The notes beneath the pieces are model-generated. The model saw nothing but the letters and a program-made list of their open reading frames with translations, was not told the origin of the DNA and ran no database searches. A stretch of DNA of 64,000 nt, taken from Sinorhizobium meliloti 4H41. GTDB lineage: Bacteria > Pseudomonadota > Alphaproteobacteria > Rhizobiales > Rhizobiaceae. The position numbers and the translations under genes are program-made. Of the stretch, positions 43,037-51,060 are shown piece after piece (within the stretch, counting starts at the first letter, position 1; every line of letters starts with the position of its first letter). Location of the stretch: NCBI RefSeq assembly GCF_000375585.1, contig NZ_AQWP01000010.1, forward strand, positions 124,001 through 188,000, in the 5' to 3' direction.

Positions 43037-43911
43037 CGCGCCGTCATTTCGGCACAGAATTCGGCAAATTCCTCCGGTACGAGGGGCGCGCTCGTGTGGT
43101 GCGGAGCGAGCCCCCGGTGCTCGGGCGTGAAGCAGTAGGTAACGGTGACGTCGAAATCCTCGAGCGCCTCCATCTGGCGATCGAACCAGTCGAGCGCATT
43201 CGGCCGGAAGCGGTCGGCCCAGGAGAGGCCGGTGCGCAGATATGTGACGCCTAGGCGCTTCATCCAGGCGACCGCATCGTCGAGGCGCGGGTCCTCGAAA
43301 TGGAACCATTGTACGAGCCCGATCTCCGGCGTGTGCCGGGCAAACTCCTCGAGCGCCAGTTTCGGCGTTCCGTCCTCGCGCAGAAGACCCATGTAGAAAT
43401 GCCGGTAATAGGAAGAACCTTCGGCCTCGCGATGCCGCGTCGTCGCCGGCCAGGCCCGCGGCAGGTCGTAAAGGCTGTACCATTGGATCCGATCCGCCCG
43501 GCCCTTCAGGAGTTCGGCGGTTCGCTTCAGTCCCCAAAGCTGCACTTCCTCGGCGCCGAAGGTGGAGACGCCGACCTCGCTTACCCAGACCGGCAGTTCG
43601 GTGACGCTCTTCAGTTCATCGAGCTTCTGCGGCCATTCATGGATCTGCCAGAGGTTCCAGTCGAGCGGGAAACCATGGGCCGCGACAGCGTCGACATGGT
43701 CGAGCACGCCCTCCGATTTCATCAGAGCGAGGAAGTTCGGATCGATCGGCGAAATTCCCCCGAGCACGCGCGTGAGCCCGGGATTGACCTCCCGGATCGC
43801 AGCCGCGGCCAGCTTCGCCATATGGGCAAAGCGGCTCCAGTCCGGATCGATCTCCGGATCCCAATGCGACTTGTTGTTCGGCTCGTTCCAGATCATGGCG
43901 GCTTCGATCAT
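42949..43911 (-). CDS. Glycoside hydrolase (beta-xylosidase-like, clan A barrel), apparently circularly permuted
   Basis: Protein of 320 residues. It starts almost at once with the acid/base motif WNEPNNKSHWD (Glu near residue 10). The nucleophile motif PVWVSEVGVSTFG follows about 100 residues later, and the end of a barrel (GLLREDGTPKLALEEF) falls near residue 190. The remaining 130 residues look like the usual beginning of such barrels: AWMKRLGVTYLRTGLSWAD, then a helix and VTYCFTPEH...SAPLVPEEFAEF. The normal N-terminal third therefore sits at the C-terminus. GGAGGT four bases before the ATG makes this start firm. No signal peptide is seen, so it would act in the cytoplasm. Confidence 0.75.
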   Translation of the reverse strand: MIEAAMIWNEPNNKSHWDPEIDPDWSRFAHMAKLAAAAIREVNPGLTRVLGGISPIDPNFLALMKSEGVLDHVDAVAAHGFPLDWNLWQIHEWPQKLDELKSVTELPVWVSEVGVSTFGAEEVQLWGLKRTAELLKGRADRIQWYSLYDLPRAWPATTRHREAEGSSYYRHFYMGLLREDGTPKLALEEFARHTPEIGLVQWFHFEDPRLDDAVAWMKRLGVTYLRTGLSWADRFRPNALDWFDRQMEALEDFDVTVTYCFTPEHRGLAPHHTSAPLVPEEFAEFCAEMTARYAPAPSSFEPLRQGVAMASASLPIQPRE

Positions 43912-43983
43912 GAGTACCTCCGAATTGCCGGAAACGCCGGCCGGCCCCCCGCATTTGCGGCACCGGCGGACGCGGCCGGCCGG

Positions 43984-44583
43984 CTACGACACGTTTTCGT
44001 TCAACGTCAGGATTTTCGCGCCCCAATCGCCCATCACCAGTACCGAAATGGAGGCAGGGGCGATTTCGAAGCGCGGCCAGGCGTCGGCGGAAAGGCCTAG
44101 AATATGACAGACCAGCGTTTTGATGACGTCCGCGTGGCTGACCAGGGCGACCTTCTCCTGGCCGTGGCGCTGCGCAAGCGCCGCCACAAGTCCCACCGCC
44201 CGGCATTGCACGTCCAGCATCGTCTCCCCGCCCGGGGCACGCACGAGGCTTCGCATCGCGTTCCATCGCCGCCAGAGCGGGTCGGTATCGAGGACGTCGA
44301 AAGTCTTGCCCGACCAGTCGCCGAAATCCACCTCGTCGAGAGCTTCCGTGGTCACGACCTCCGCGACTTCCGACGCCGCGGCGATCGCCGCGGCCGTTTC
44401 CTGCGTGCGCTTGCGCGGGCTCGCATAGATCGAGCCTATGCCTTCGCCGGCCAGACGCGCCGCGAGCCGCTGGGCCTGCTCGCGGCCCGCGGTGCCGAGC
44501 GGCACGTCGCCGGTCCGCCCGGCAAGAAAGCAGCCGACCCTGTCATGGGCGGCATGCCGCACCAGAAGGAAAGTGGTCGTCAC
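43984..44583 (-). CDS. Histidine phosphatase (phosphoglycerate-mutase-like) family protein
   Basis: Protein of 199 residues. The catalytic histidine is in LLVRHAAHD at residues 6-14 (RHA instead of the common RHG) and the second histidine is in [22 protein letters not shown] supplies the usual phosphate-binding arginines. The start is GTG at 44581-44583, overlapping the inositol-phosphate synthase stop. This coupling suggests that it dephosphorylates inositol phosphate or a later sugar phosphate of the same pathway. The inositol role is an inference; textbook inositol monophosphatases belong to another fold. Confidence 0.82.
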   Translation of the reverse strand: MTTTFLLVRHAAHDRVGCFLAGRTGDVPLGTAGREQAQRLAARLAGEGIGSIYASPRKRTQETAAAIAAASEVAEVVTTEALDEVDFGDWSGKTFDVLDTDPLWRRWNAMRSLVRAPGGETMLDVQCRAVGLVAALAQRHGQEKVALVSHADVIKTLVCHILGLSADAWPRFEIAPASISVLVMGDWGAKILTLNENVS

Positions 44584-45683
44584 TCGGCGGCCCCCAGGAG
44601 TGCGTCGGTATCGCCGGCGATGAATTCCTCGAGGCGTCTGCGCGCTTCGGCATCGGTGAACTGCCGCGGCGGCGACTTCATGAAGTAGCTCGAAGGGGCA
44701 ATCAGCGGACCGGCGATGCCGCGGTCGATTGCGAGTTTGGCGCAGCGAACCGCATCGATGACGACTCCTGCGGAATTCGGCGAGTCCCAGACTTCGAGCT
44801 TCAGTTCCACGTTGAGGGGGACGTTGCCGAATGTCGTGCCCTCGACGCGAATATAGGCGAACTTGCGGTCGGCAAGCCAAGGGACGTGATCGCTCGGGCC
44901 CACGTGGATGTCGCCGGCCGCGAGCGGAATATCCATCTGGCTGACGACCGATTGGGTCTTGGAAATCTTCTTCGATTCGAGCCGTTCCCGCTCGAGCATG
45001 TTGAGAAAGTCGGTATTGCCGCCGAAATTGAGCTGGTAGGTCCGATCTATGCGCACCCCCCGGTCGCGAAAGAGGTTGGCAAGCAACCGATGCACGATGG
45101 TCGCGCCGACCTGGCTCTTTATGTCGTCGCCGATGAGCGGCAGGCCGCGCTCGGCGAATTTGCGCTGCCACGACTTGTCCGAGGCGATGAAAACGGGAAT
45201 GCAGTTGACGAAACCGCAGCCGGCGGCAAGCGCCTGCTCCGCATACCAGCGCGTGGCGACTTCGGAACCGACCGGAAGATAGGAGACGAGCACGTCCGTC
45301 TCGGTCCGCCGCAGGACCTCCGCGACGTCGGCGGCGGGCGCATCGGATTCCTCGATCTCCTCGCGCAGATAGCGGCCGATGCCGTCGAGCGTTCTGCCGC
45401 GCTCGACGAGCACGCCGGTGGCGGGAACTTCCGCAAAGCGGAACGTGTTGTTGGGAGCGGCGTAGATGGCCTCCGCGACATCGCGCCCGACCTTCGAAGC
45501 GGCGACGTCGAAGGCCGCTGAGAGCTCGATATCACCGACGTGGTATCCGCCGAGACTGGTATGCATCAGCCCCGGAACCGGCTCGTCCTCCTTCGCGTCG
45601 CGATAGAATGTCAGCCCTTGGACGAGGGAGGACGCGCAATTGCCGACACCGACCAGCCCGACCCGAATGGAGTTCGATCGCAT
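44580..45683 (-). CDS. Inositol-3-phosphate synthase (short, actinobacterial-type Ino1)
   Basis: NAD-dependent synthase of 367 residues that turns glucose 6-phosphate into myo-inositol phosphate. It opens with [17 protein letters not shown] (Rossmann). [34 protein letters not shown] and the [11 protein letters not shown] stretch are classical for the short Ino1 type of actinobacteria and archaea; eukaryotic enzymes are much longer. It is first in a three-gene operon with the phosphatase and the permuted hydrolase, behind a stress-type promoter. AGGAG precedes the ATG. Confidence 0.92.
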   Translation of the reverse strand: MRSNSIRVGLVGVGNCASSLVQGLTFYRDAKEDEPVPGLMHTSLGGYHVGDIELSAAFDVAASKVGRDVAEAIYAAPNNTFRFAEVPATGVLVERGRTLDGIGRYLREEIEESDAPAADVAEVLRRTETDVLVSYLPVGSEVATRWYAEQALAAGCGFVNCIPVFIASDKSWQRKFAERGLPLIGDDIKSQVGATIVHRLLANLFRDRGVRIDRTYQLNFGGNTDFLNMLERERLESKKISKTQSVVSQMDIPLAAGDIHVGPSDHVPWLADRKFAYIRVEGTTFGNVPLNVELKLEVWDSPNSAGVVIDAVRCAKLAIDRGIAGPLIAPSSYFMKSPPRQFTDAEARRRLEEFIAGDTDALLGAAE

Positions 45684-45722
45684 CTCACCACTACTCCTGC
45701 GCAGTATCTACAATGCTTGCCA

Positions 45723-45747
45723 AACCCGCGCGCAACCGATTGGTTCC
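45723..45747 (-). promoter_or_regulatory. Candidate RpoE2/EcfG promoter of the inositol-phosphate synthase operon
   Basis: On the minus strand GGAAC (45747-45743), 18 bases, TT (45724-45723), about 40 bp before the start codon. The -35 is part of the 14-mer AAAGAAGAAGGAAC, which also occurs before the epimerase operon. The 151-bp gap also serves the divergent gene at 45835, for which I see no promoter. Confidence 0.68.
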
Positions 45748-45834
45748 TTCTTCTTTCTCCCGTTTCTCGCGCATCGCGGATCGAATTCAGCCGCAGCGCG
45801 TTGACTGGGCGGACAGGAAAGTGAGCGAGACTTC

Positions 45835-47580
45835 ATGCTCGTATACGGTGACGCAAAGCGCCTGGAGCGCGCCGACACGCTATGCGCAGAGATCGCCTCG
45901 CGCCTGCATACGGCCCAACACCAGCCGGCGGGCATCGCGCGCCACACCGAGCTCGTCGCCATCCTGCTCAGGGCCGGGGAACTGGTGCAGGGGCTTGCCG
46001 ACCTGGAACTGGCGCGGATGGGAGCCGACGACATCTCCGCATCGCGCCAGACCGGCGAGTGCCTCCTCCTCGACCTTGCCGGGCTCGTCGCCCGGTCCTG
46101 GCGCCAGGGCTTCGCCGGCCCGGTGGTCGTGCCGGCCCGTGTCGCAAGGTCGCTGGCGGACAGCCAGGCACCGCTTTCCCTCAGCATTCGCGAGCCGGAA
46201 GGCTATGCCTTCTATGCTCTTTACCCGGAGAGCTATCTCGAGGCCGCGGCAGGTTCCGGGCTTGCTGCCCACACGGTGGTGATCGGCCTGCGCAGCATCG
46301 GGACCACGCTCTCGGCGATTGTCGCGGCTTCCATCGGTGCGGCGCCTCCCATCACACTGCGGCCGGTCGGCGATCCGTTCCGAAGGCGGCTTGCAGTCGC
46401 GCCGCAACTTGCGGAACGGCTGCTGCGCGACCGGGCGGCGGATTTCGCGATCGTGGACGAAGGACCCGGCCTTTCCGGCAGCTCGTTCGGATGCGTCGCG
46501 GATTGGCTGGAGGATCACGGCGTCAGCGCCAACCGCATTCACTTCTTCCCCGGCCACAAGGGCGGACTTGGGCCGCAATCCTGCGGCCGTCATCGCGAGC
46601 GCTGGGCGGAAAGGCCGCGCCATGTCATCGACGTCGACGATCTCCTGATCAAGCCGTCGCACTCTGCCCGCCACCTCGCCGATTGGGTCGCCCATCTCGT
46701 CGGCCCGCTCGAGAAGCCGCTCGAAGACGTCTCAGCCGGCCTATGGCGCAAGAAGCTTCCCGGCGATCGCTGGCCTCCCGCAGACGGCAGGTTCGAACGC
46801 CGGAAATTCCTGGCGCACACCGCCGACGGCCCGTGGCTCGTCAAGTTTGCGGGACTCGGCGAAGCCGGGCAGCGCAAGCTCGTCAAGGCGCGTCTTCTTG
46901 CCGAGGCAGGCTTCACGCCACCGGTCGCCGGATTGTGCCATGGCTTTCTGGTTCAGAAATGGGTTTCGGCGAAGCCGATGGCGCCGCCGGAATTCCGCCG
47001 GCCGGCCTTCATCGCCCATCTCGGCCGCTACCTGTCCTTCCGGGCGCACAGCCTGCCGCCGCCTGCGGCGCAAGGGGCATCCATGGCCAAACTTTGCGAG
47101 ATGGCAGTGATCAACACCGAAGAGGCATTGGGCAGAGCGGCAGCGTCGCGGCTGAAGAGCCGCCTCGGCGATGCGGAACGATACAATTCGACGATCGTGC
47201 CGGTCGATACGGACAACCGGCTTCACCGGTGGGAATGGCTGGTCGAAGGAGAGCGACACATTCTCAAGACCGATGCGCTCGACCACAGCAGCGCCCATGA
47301 CCTCATCGGCTGTCAGGACATCGGCTGGGACATTGCGGGCGCGAGCATAGAATTCGACCTCACGCGGGAGGAGCGGGCGGCGCTGCGCGCGGCCGTATCC
47401 GAAGGCTGCTCGCGCATTCCGGATGCCGGGCTGCTGGAGCTCTTCGAACTCTCCTATCTCGCCTCCCAGCTGGGCCTCTGGATGTCGGCAAAGTCCGTGG
47501 CCGCCCCCGAGGAAGTCCCCCGGCTGGAGGCCGCAGCCGCGCGCTATGCGAGGTTCCTTCGGCGCCGGATCGAGGATTAG
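45835..47580 (+). CDS. Fusion of a phosphoribosyltransferase-like domain and a kinase-like domain
   Basis: Cytoplasmic protein of 581 residues with two parts. In the first, GLRSIGTTLSAIVAA (151-165) and DFAIVDEGPGLSGSSFG (203-219) resemble the PPi loop and the PRPP-binding motif of type I phosphoribosyltransferases. In the second, WLVKFAGLGE (about 335) and a later SSAHDLIGCQDIGWDIAGASIEF-like region (about 475-500; Asp-Ile-Gly-Trp-Asp-Ile-Ala) resemble an aminoglycoside-phosphotransferase-type kinase. Either a nucleotide-type intermediate is made and phosphorylated, or the first domain binds a phosphosugar as a regulator. I know no characterised protein with this arrangement. It is divergent from the inositol operon. 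Confidence 0.65.
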   Translation: MLVYGDAKRLERADTLCAEIASRLHTAQHQPAGIARHTELVAILLRAGELVQGLADLELARMGADDISASRQTGECLLLDLAGLVARSWRQGFAGPVVVPARVARSLADSQAPLSLSIREPEGYAFYALYPESYLEAAAGSGLAAHTVVIGLRSIGTTLSAIVAASIGAAPPITLRPVGDPFRRRLAVAPQLAERLLRDRAADFAIVDEGPGLSGSSFGCVADWLEDHGVSANRIHFFPGHKGGLGPQSCGRHRERWAERPRHVIDVDDLLIKPSHSARHLADWVAHLVGPLEKPLEDVSAGLWRKKLPGDRWPPADGRFERRKFLAHTADGPWLVKFAGLGEAGQRKLVKARLLAEAGFTPPVAGLCHGFLVQKWVSAKPMAPPEFRRPAFIAHLGRYLSFRAHSLPPPAAQGASMAKLCEMAVINTEEALGRAAASRLKSRLGDAERYNSTIVPVDTDNRLHRWEWLVEGERHILKTDALDHSSAHDLIGCQDIGWDIAGASIEFDLTREERAALRAAVSEGCSRIPDAGLLELFELSYLASQLGLWMSAKSVAAPEEVPRLEAAAARYARFLRRRIED

Positions 47581-47610
47581 GATAGGAGCCGCTGTGGACG
47601 GCACGCCGCC

Positions 47611-48636
47611 CTACCGCCCATAAATCCTGTCCAGCACATCCGCCACTGTGACCAGATATTCGTTGTCGGGATCGAAGCGCGCGCCTGCGGCCAGCCTCTC
47701 GGCCCAGCCGGCCGCCGCGCGTCCGCCCCAGGCGTCGGGGGGAACCGCAAGCACCTCGCGCTGCGTGCCGCGATACCGTTCGGCCGTGAAGTCCAGATAA
47801 GACCCGTTGACGTTTCTGAGGCTGGCGCCGCCTTCGGTGCCATAGAAGTCGGCGCTGATCACCGCATCGCATCCGGCCTGCAAATGCCATGAGCATGCGA
47901 TCCTGGCGAGAGCGCCGTTCGCCAGTTCGACCGTAGCGACGGCGTAATCCTCGACCTCGTCGCCGTCGCGGCGGATGGGCAGACCTTTGGCGAAGAGCCT
48001 GCTTTCCACGCGGGCGACGTCCGGGAACCCGAGGACCCAGAGAAGGAGGTCGACCAGGTGCACGCCGAGATCTATGACGCAGCCGCCGCCGGAAAGCGCC
48101 TTGTCGTAGAACCACGGCTTGCTCGGCCCGTAGGCATTGTGGAAGGTGAGGTCCACGGCGAACACGGTGCCGAGTTCGCCCGACGCGATCAGGTCGCGAA
48201 TCTGCCGCATGCCGTCGGTGTAGCGATAGGAGAGATCGACGCTCAAAAGCCTGTCAACATGCCGGGCGGTTTCGACCACCGCCGCGGTCTCGTCGCGCGT
48301 GCGGCCGAGCGGCTTCTGGCAGAAAACTGCCACGCCCTGCTCCAGTGCCACGATCGATTGGGCGGCGTGGAGCGCGCTCGGCGAGGCGATCACGATCCCG
48401 TCGAGCTCCTGGTCGAGCAGTGCCTCGAGCGAGTTCACGACGGAGGCCTCGGGGGTCAGCTCGCGGGCCGCCGCCGCCATTTCCGGCGAAGGATCGAAGA
48501 TCGCGACGGTTTCGACGGATCCGGTTTCGACCACCGCCTTCATCCGGTGTAAGCCGATTCTTCCGACGCCGAGAAAGCCGACGCGGGGGCGAATGACGGC
48601 CTTCGGGCTCGTTGAAAGCTGCATTGCGTCACTCAT
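47611..48636 (-). CDS. Gfo/Idh/MocA-family NAD(P)-dependent oxidoreductase
   Basis: Cytoplasmic sugar or inositol dehydrogenase of 341 residues. The Rossmann motif GFLGVGRIGLHRM lies near residue 19 and the catalytic lysine is in VFCQKPLGRT (the EKP-type motif, here QKP). The family oxidises or epimerises sugars, sugar nucleotides and inositols. Its ATG overlaps the stop of the alcohol dehydrogenase gene upstream by eight bases. It could oxidise myo-inositol or a sugar nucleotide made by the neighbouring enzymes. Confidence 0.88.
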   Translation of the reverse strand: MSDAMQLSTSPKAVIRPRVGFLGVGRIGLHRMKAVVETGSVETVAIFDPSPEMAAAARELTPEASVVNSLEALLDQELDGIVIASPSALHAAQSIVALEQGVAVFCQKPLGRTRDETAAVVETARHVDRLLSVDLSYRYTDGMRQIRDLIASGELGTVFAVDLTFHNAYGPSKPWFYDKALSGGGCVIDLGVHLVDLLLWVLGFPDVARVESRLFAKGLPIRRDGDEVEDYAVATVELANGALARIACSWHLQAGCDAVISADFYGTEGGASLRNVNGSYLDFTAERYRGTQREVLAVPPDAWGGRAAAGWAERLAAGARFDPDNEYLVTVADVLDRIYGR

Positions 48637-49621
48637 GGCAGATCACCAGCGCTTTGATGAAACCTTCAGGCCGGTCGCGCGTCATGTCGAGCGCGGCGCC
48701 GAGTTCTTCGAGCGGAAACCGATGGGTGTAGAGCCGCGAGGGAGAAAAACTACCCGCTGCCGTCGCTTCGATCGCCTCGTTCATGCCGCGCATATAAACG
48801 GCGGGATCGCGTTCATGCGCGTTGATCACGTCCAGGCCGCGCCAGTTCCACAGCTGCATGTTCACCTGTCGGGGGCCGTCCTGGTGGTAGCCCGCGACGA
48901 CGAGCCTGCCGCGCTCCTTCGTCAGTTCGCCGGCAAGATCGAGCGGCCATTGCTTGCCGACCGCCTCGATGACGCAATCGCAGAAACGCCCGTCGGTCAG
49001 TTGCTTTACCTCTTCGATGATCCGCCAGTGATCGTCCATGGGAATCACTTCGCTCGCACCGGCCTGCTTGGCCGCGGCGAGCGAAGACGGCCTGCGCGAT
49101 ATCGCTATCACCCGCGCGCCGGCAGCGCTTGCGAGCTCGGTCAGAAGAATCCCGAGAAAGCCGATACCGACGATCGCCACAGTCTCTCCCGGACTGATCG
49201 CGCTGCGCCGGAAGATGTTGAAGGCACAGCCGAGCGGTTCGCCGGGAAAGGGCTGATCTGCAAGAGACGCCGGCAAGGGCGCGATCGCGCTCTGATCGGC
49301 GATGTCGTGCGTGGCATAGGCATGGTAGGAAAGTGCCGCCACGCGATCGCCCGGTGCGAAACCCTGCACGTCCTCGCCGACCGCGTCGACAATGCCCCAG
49401 CCCTCGTGTCCCAGCGCGCCGGGTTCCGTCGGAAACTGCATCCATTCCGGACCCGCCCACGGAACGAGATTTGAGGCGCAGACGCCGCAGCCTTCGAGCC
49501 TGATCCGCACCTGGCCGCGACCCGGTTGCGGCAACGGCAACGTCTCTATGCGCACCGCGCCCGGCCCGGTGACGATAGCGGCGGACATCGTGTCCGTCCG
49601 CTGAGATATGCTGATGTTCAT
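48629..49621 (-). CDS. Medium-chain (zinc-type) alcohol dehydrogenase-like protein
   Basis: Protein of 330 residues of the MDR superfamily. EGCGVCASN and GALGHEGWGIVD occupy the catalytic zinc positions and TVAIVGIGFLGILLT is the coenzyme motif near residue 163. The four-cysteine structural zinc loop is missing, as in several sugar-acting relatives. I chose ATG at 49619-49621 behind AAGGAG. It is first of a two-gene operon with the Gfo/Idh gene. A polyol, inositol or sugar alcohol is a reasonable substrate. Confidence 0.86.
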   Translation of the reverse strand: MNISISQRTDTMSAAIVTGPGAVRIETLPLPQPGRGQVRIRLEGCGVCASNLVPWAGPEWMQFPTEPGALGHEGWGIVDAVGEDVQGFAPGDRVAALSYHAYATHDIADQSAIAPLPASLADQPFPGEPLGCAFNIFRRSAISPGETVAIVGIGFLGILLTELASAAGARVIAISRRPSSLAAAKQAGASEVIPMDDHWRIIEEVKQLTDGRFCDCVIEAVGKQWPLDLAGELTKERGRLVVAGYHQDGPRQVNMQLWNWRGLDVINAHERDPAVYMRGMNEAIEATAAGSFSPSRLYTHRFPLEELGAALDMTRDRPEGFIKALVICHE

Positions 49622-49744
49622 GTCAGCTCCTTCCCTCGGTGGCGACCTGTCCGGCAGCCCGAAAGGGTGTCGCGAGGTCCGCCGAACCCGCCCCTGCCCC
49701 GGCCAAAGAAAGCTCTGAGCAATGTTCAAGAGCCTCCCGCCCTT

Positions 49745-49769
49745 AACTTGATGTTGCAGCTTTTGTTCC
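49745..49769 (-). promoter_or_regulatory. Candidate RpoE2/EcfG promoter of the dehydrogenase operon
   Basis: On the minus strand GGAAC (49769-49765), 18 bases, TT (49746-49745). The alcohol dehydrogenase ATG is about 120 bp downstream. It lies back to back with the promoter at 49886-49910 in the 332-bp divergent gap. Confidence 0.6.
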
Positions 49770-49885
49770 TGATGCCCGCAGTTCGCGTGGAACACTCCCG
49801 CGAAAGAGAGGTTTGTACCTTGGCACGGGGCGACGCCCCCGGGGGATCAAAGAAGAACATGAAAGAAGAAGAAGTCAAAGAAGAA

Positions 49886-49910
49886 GGAACATTTGCGACG
49901 CACGTTTGTT
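49886..49910 (+). promoter_or_regulatory. Candidate RpoE2/EcfG promoter of the epimerase-glycosyltransferase operon
   Basis: GGAAC at 49886-49890, 18 bases, TT at 49909-49910, 43 bp before the ATG at 49954. Upstream is a purine run (49850-49890) of GAA/AAG units ending in the 14-mer AAAGAAGAAGGAAC. Nearby GGGGCGACGCCCC at 49827-49839 is a short hairpin of unknown role. Confidence 0.68.
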
Positions 49911-49953
49911 GGAGGTTTGTCTCTATCTCTGATTGGTCATCATCAGGTGCATT

Positions 49954-51060
49954 ATGGCAAAAGTACTTGTTACCGGCGGCTGCGGCTTCATAGGGCGGCA
50001 TGTTGTCGAAGAGCTTCTTTCAAGGAACTACGACCTGCGCGTCCTCGATGCGTTGAACGATCAGGTCCATGCGGATGCGCAGGTCACGCTGCCACCGGAA
50101 GTAGACATGCGGCGCGCCGACATATGCGACGCAGACGCGGTGAAAAGCGCGCTGAAGGACGTCGATCACGTCATTCATCTCGCCGCGGAAGTCGGCGTCG
50201 GCCAATCGATGTACGAGATTTCCCGCTATGTCGGCGTTAACGACCTGGGCACCGCCGTCCTGCTCGAGGCGATGATCGGCATGCCGATCCGGCGGATCGT
50301 CGTCGCCTCTTCCATGAGTGTTTACGGCGAAGGCTTGTACGAGACGACGGCCCGCGAGCGTCGTGCGCATATCCGGCGATCCCCCGCCGAGATCAAAGCC
50401 GGCGCCTGGAACCCGTCCGGTCCTGACGGCGAACGCCTGAGGCCGATCGCCACCGACGAGAACAAGCCGGTCGACCTCGCTTCCATCTACGCGCTCACCA
50501 AATATGCACAGGAGCGTCAGGTCCTTATATTCGGGGAAGCCTATGGGACGGACGCGGTGGCGCTGCGGCTCTTCAACGTCTACGGCGCCGGCCAGGCGCT
50601 TTCCAACCCTTATACGGGCGTGCTTGCCAACTTCGCCTCCCGCCTTGCCAACGGGCAATCGCCGATGGTCTTCGAGGACGGCCGTCAGAAACGCGACTTC
50701 GTGCATGTCCGCGATGTAGCGCGTGCCTTCCGGCTGGCGCTCGAACAGCCGCACGCCGCCGGCCACGTCATCAATATAGGCAGCGGCAACGCCTACGCCA
50801 TTGCGGACATCGCCTCGCTGCTTGCCGAAGCGATGGGTGTACCGGAGATTGAGCCGGAGATCATGAACAAGGCCCGCTCAGGCGATATCCGCAATTGCTT
50901 CGCCGATATCGCCAAGGCACGCGACCTTCTCGGCTTCGAACCGGCCCACCGGCTCGAGGATTCTCTTGCGGACTTCGCCCAATGGGTCCGCAGCGCCGGC
51001 GCGATCGACCGCGGCGCCGAGATGAAACGCCATCTGGAAGCACGGGGGCTGGTCCTATGA
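49954..51060 (+). CDS. NAD-dependent sugar epimerase (dTDP-L-rhamnose 4-epimerase-like)
   Basis: Extended short-chain dehydrogenase of 368 residues. The coenzyme motif GGCGFIGRH lies at residues 9-17, and the catalytic YALTK (Tyr-x-x-x-Lys) follows residue 170. VGVGQSMYEISRYV and LYETTARERR segments resemble dTDP-rhamnose 4-epimerases. The ATG at 49954 follows CAGGTG. It heads a run of seven further genes with overlapping ends up to 58500, so one transcript is likely. Confidence 0.83.
   Translation: MAKVLVTGGCGFIGRHVVEELLSRNYDLRVLDALNDQVHADAQVTLPPEVDMRRADICDADAVKSALKDVDHVIHLAAEVGVGQSMYEISRYVGVNDLGTAVLLEAMIGMPIRRIVVASSMSVYGEGLYETTARERRAHIRRSPAEIKAGAWNPSGPDGERLRPIATDENKPVDLASIYALTKYAQERQVLIFGEAYGTDAVALRLFNVYGAGQALSNPYTGVLANFASRLANGQSPMVFEDGRQKRDFVHVRDVARAFRLALEQPHAAGHVINIGSGNAYAIADIASLLAEAMGVPEIEPEIMNKARSGDIRNCFADIAKARDLLGFEPAHRLEDSLADFAQWVRSAGAIDRGAEMKRHLEARGLVL

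Noticed and set aside
45882-47300. Alternative plus-strand frame within the fusion gene
   Set aside because: The frame is arginine/proline-rich and lacks motifs; the other frame has coherent PRPP-binding and kinase-like motifs.
49824-49839. Possible sigma-54 promoter (TGGCAC) in the divergent gap
   Set aside because: The TGGCAC lacks a TTGC-type -12 element at the required spacing.
49850-49890. GAA-rich run considered as a coding or CRISPR-like repeat
   Set aside because: The units are irregular with no spacers, and it precedes a promoter element; it is better read as a purine-rich upstream region.
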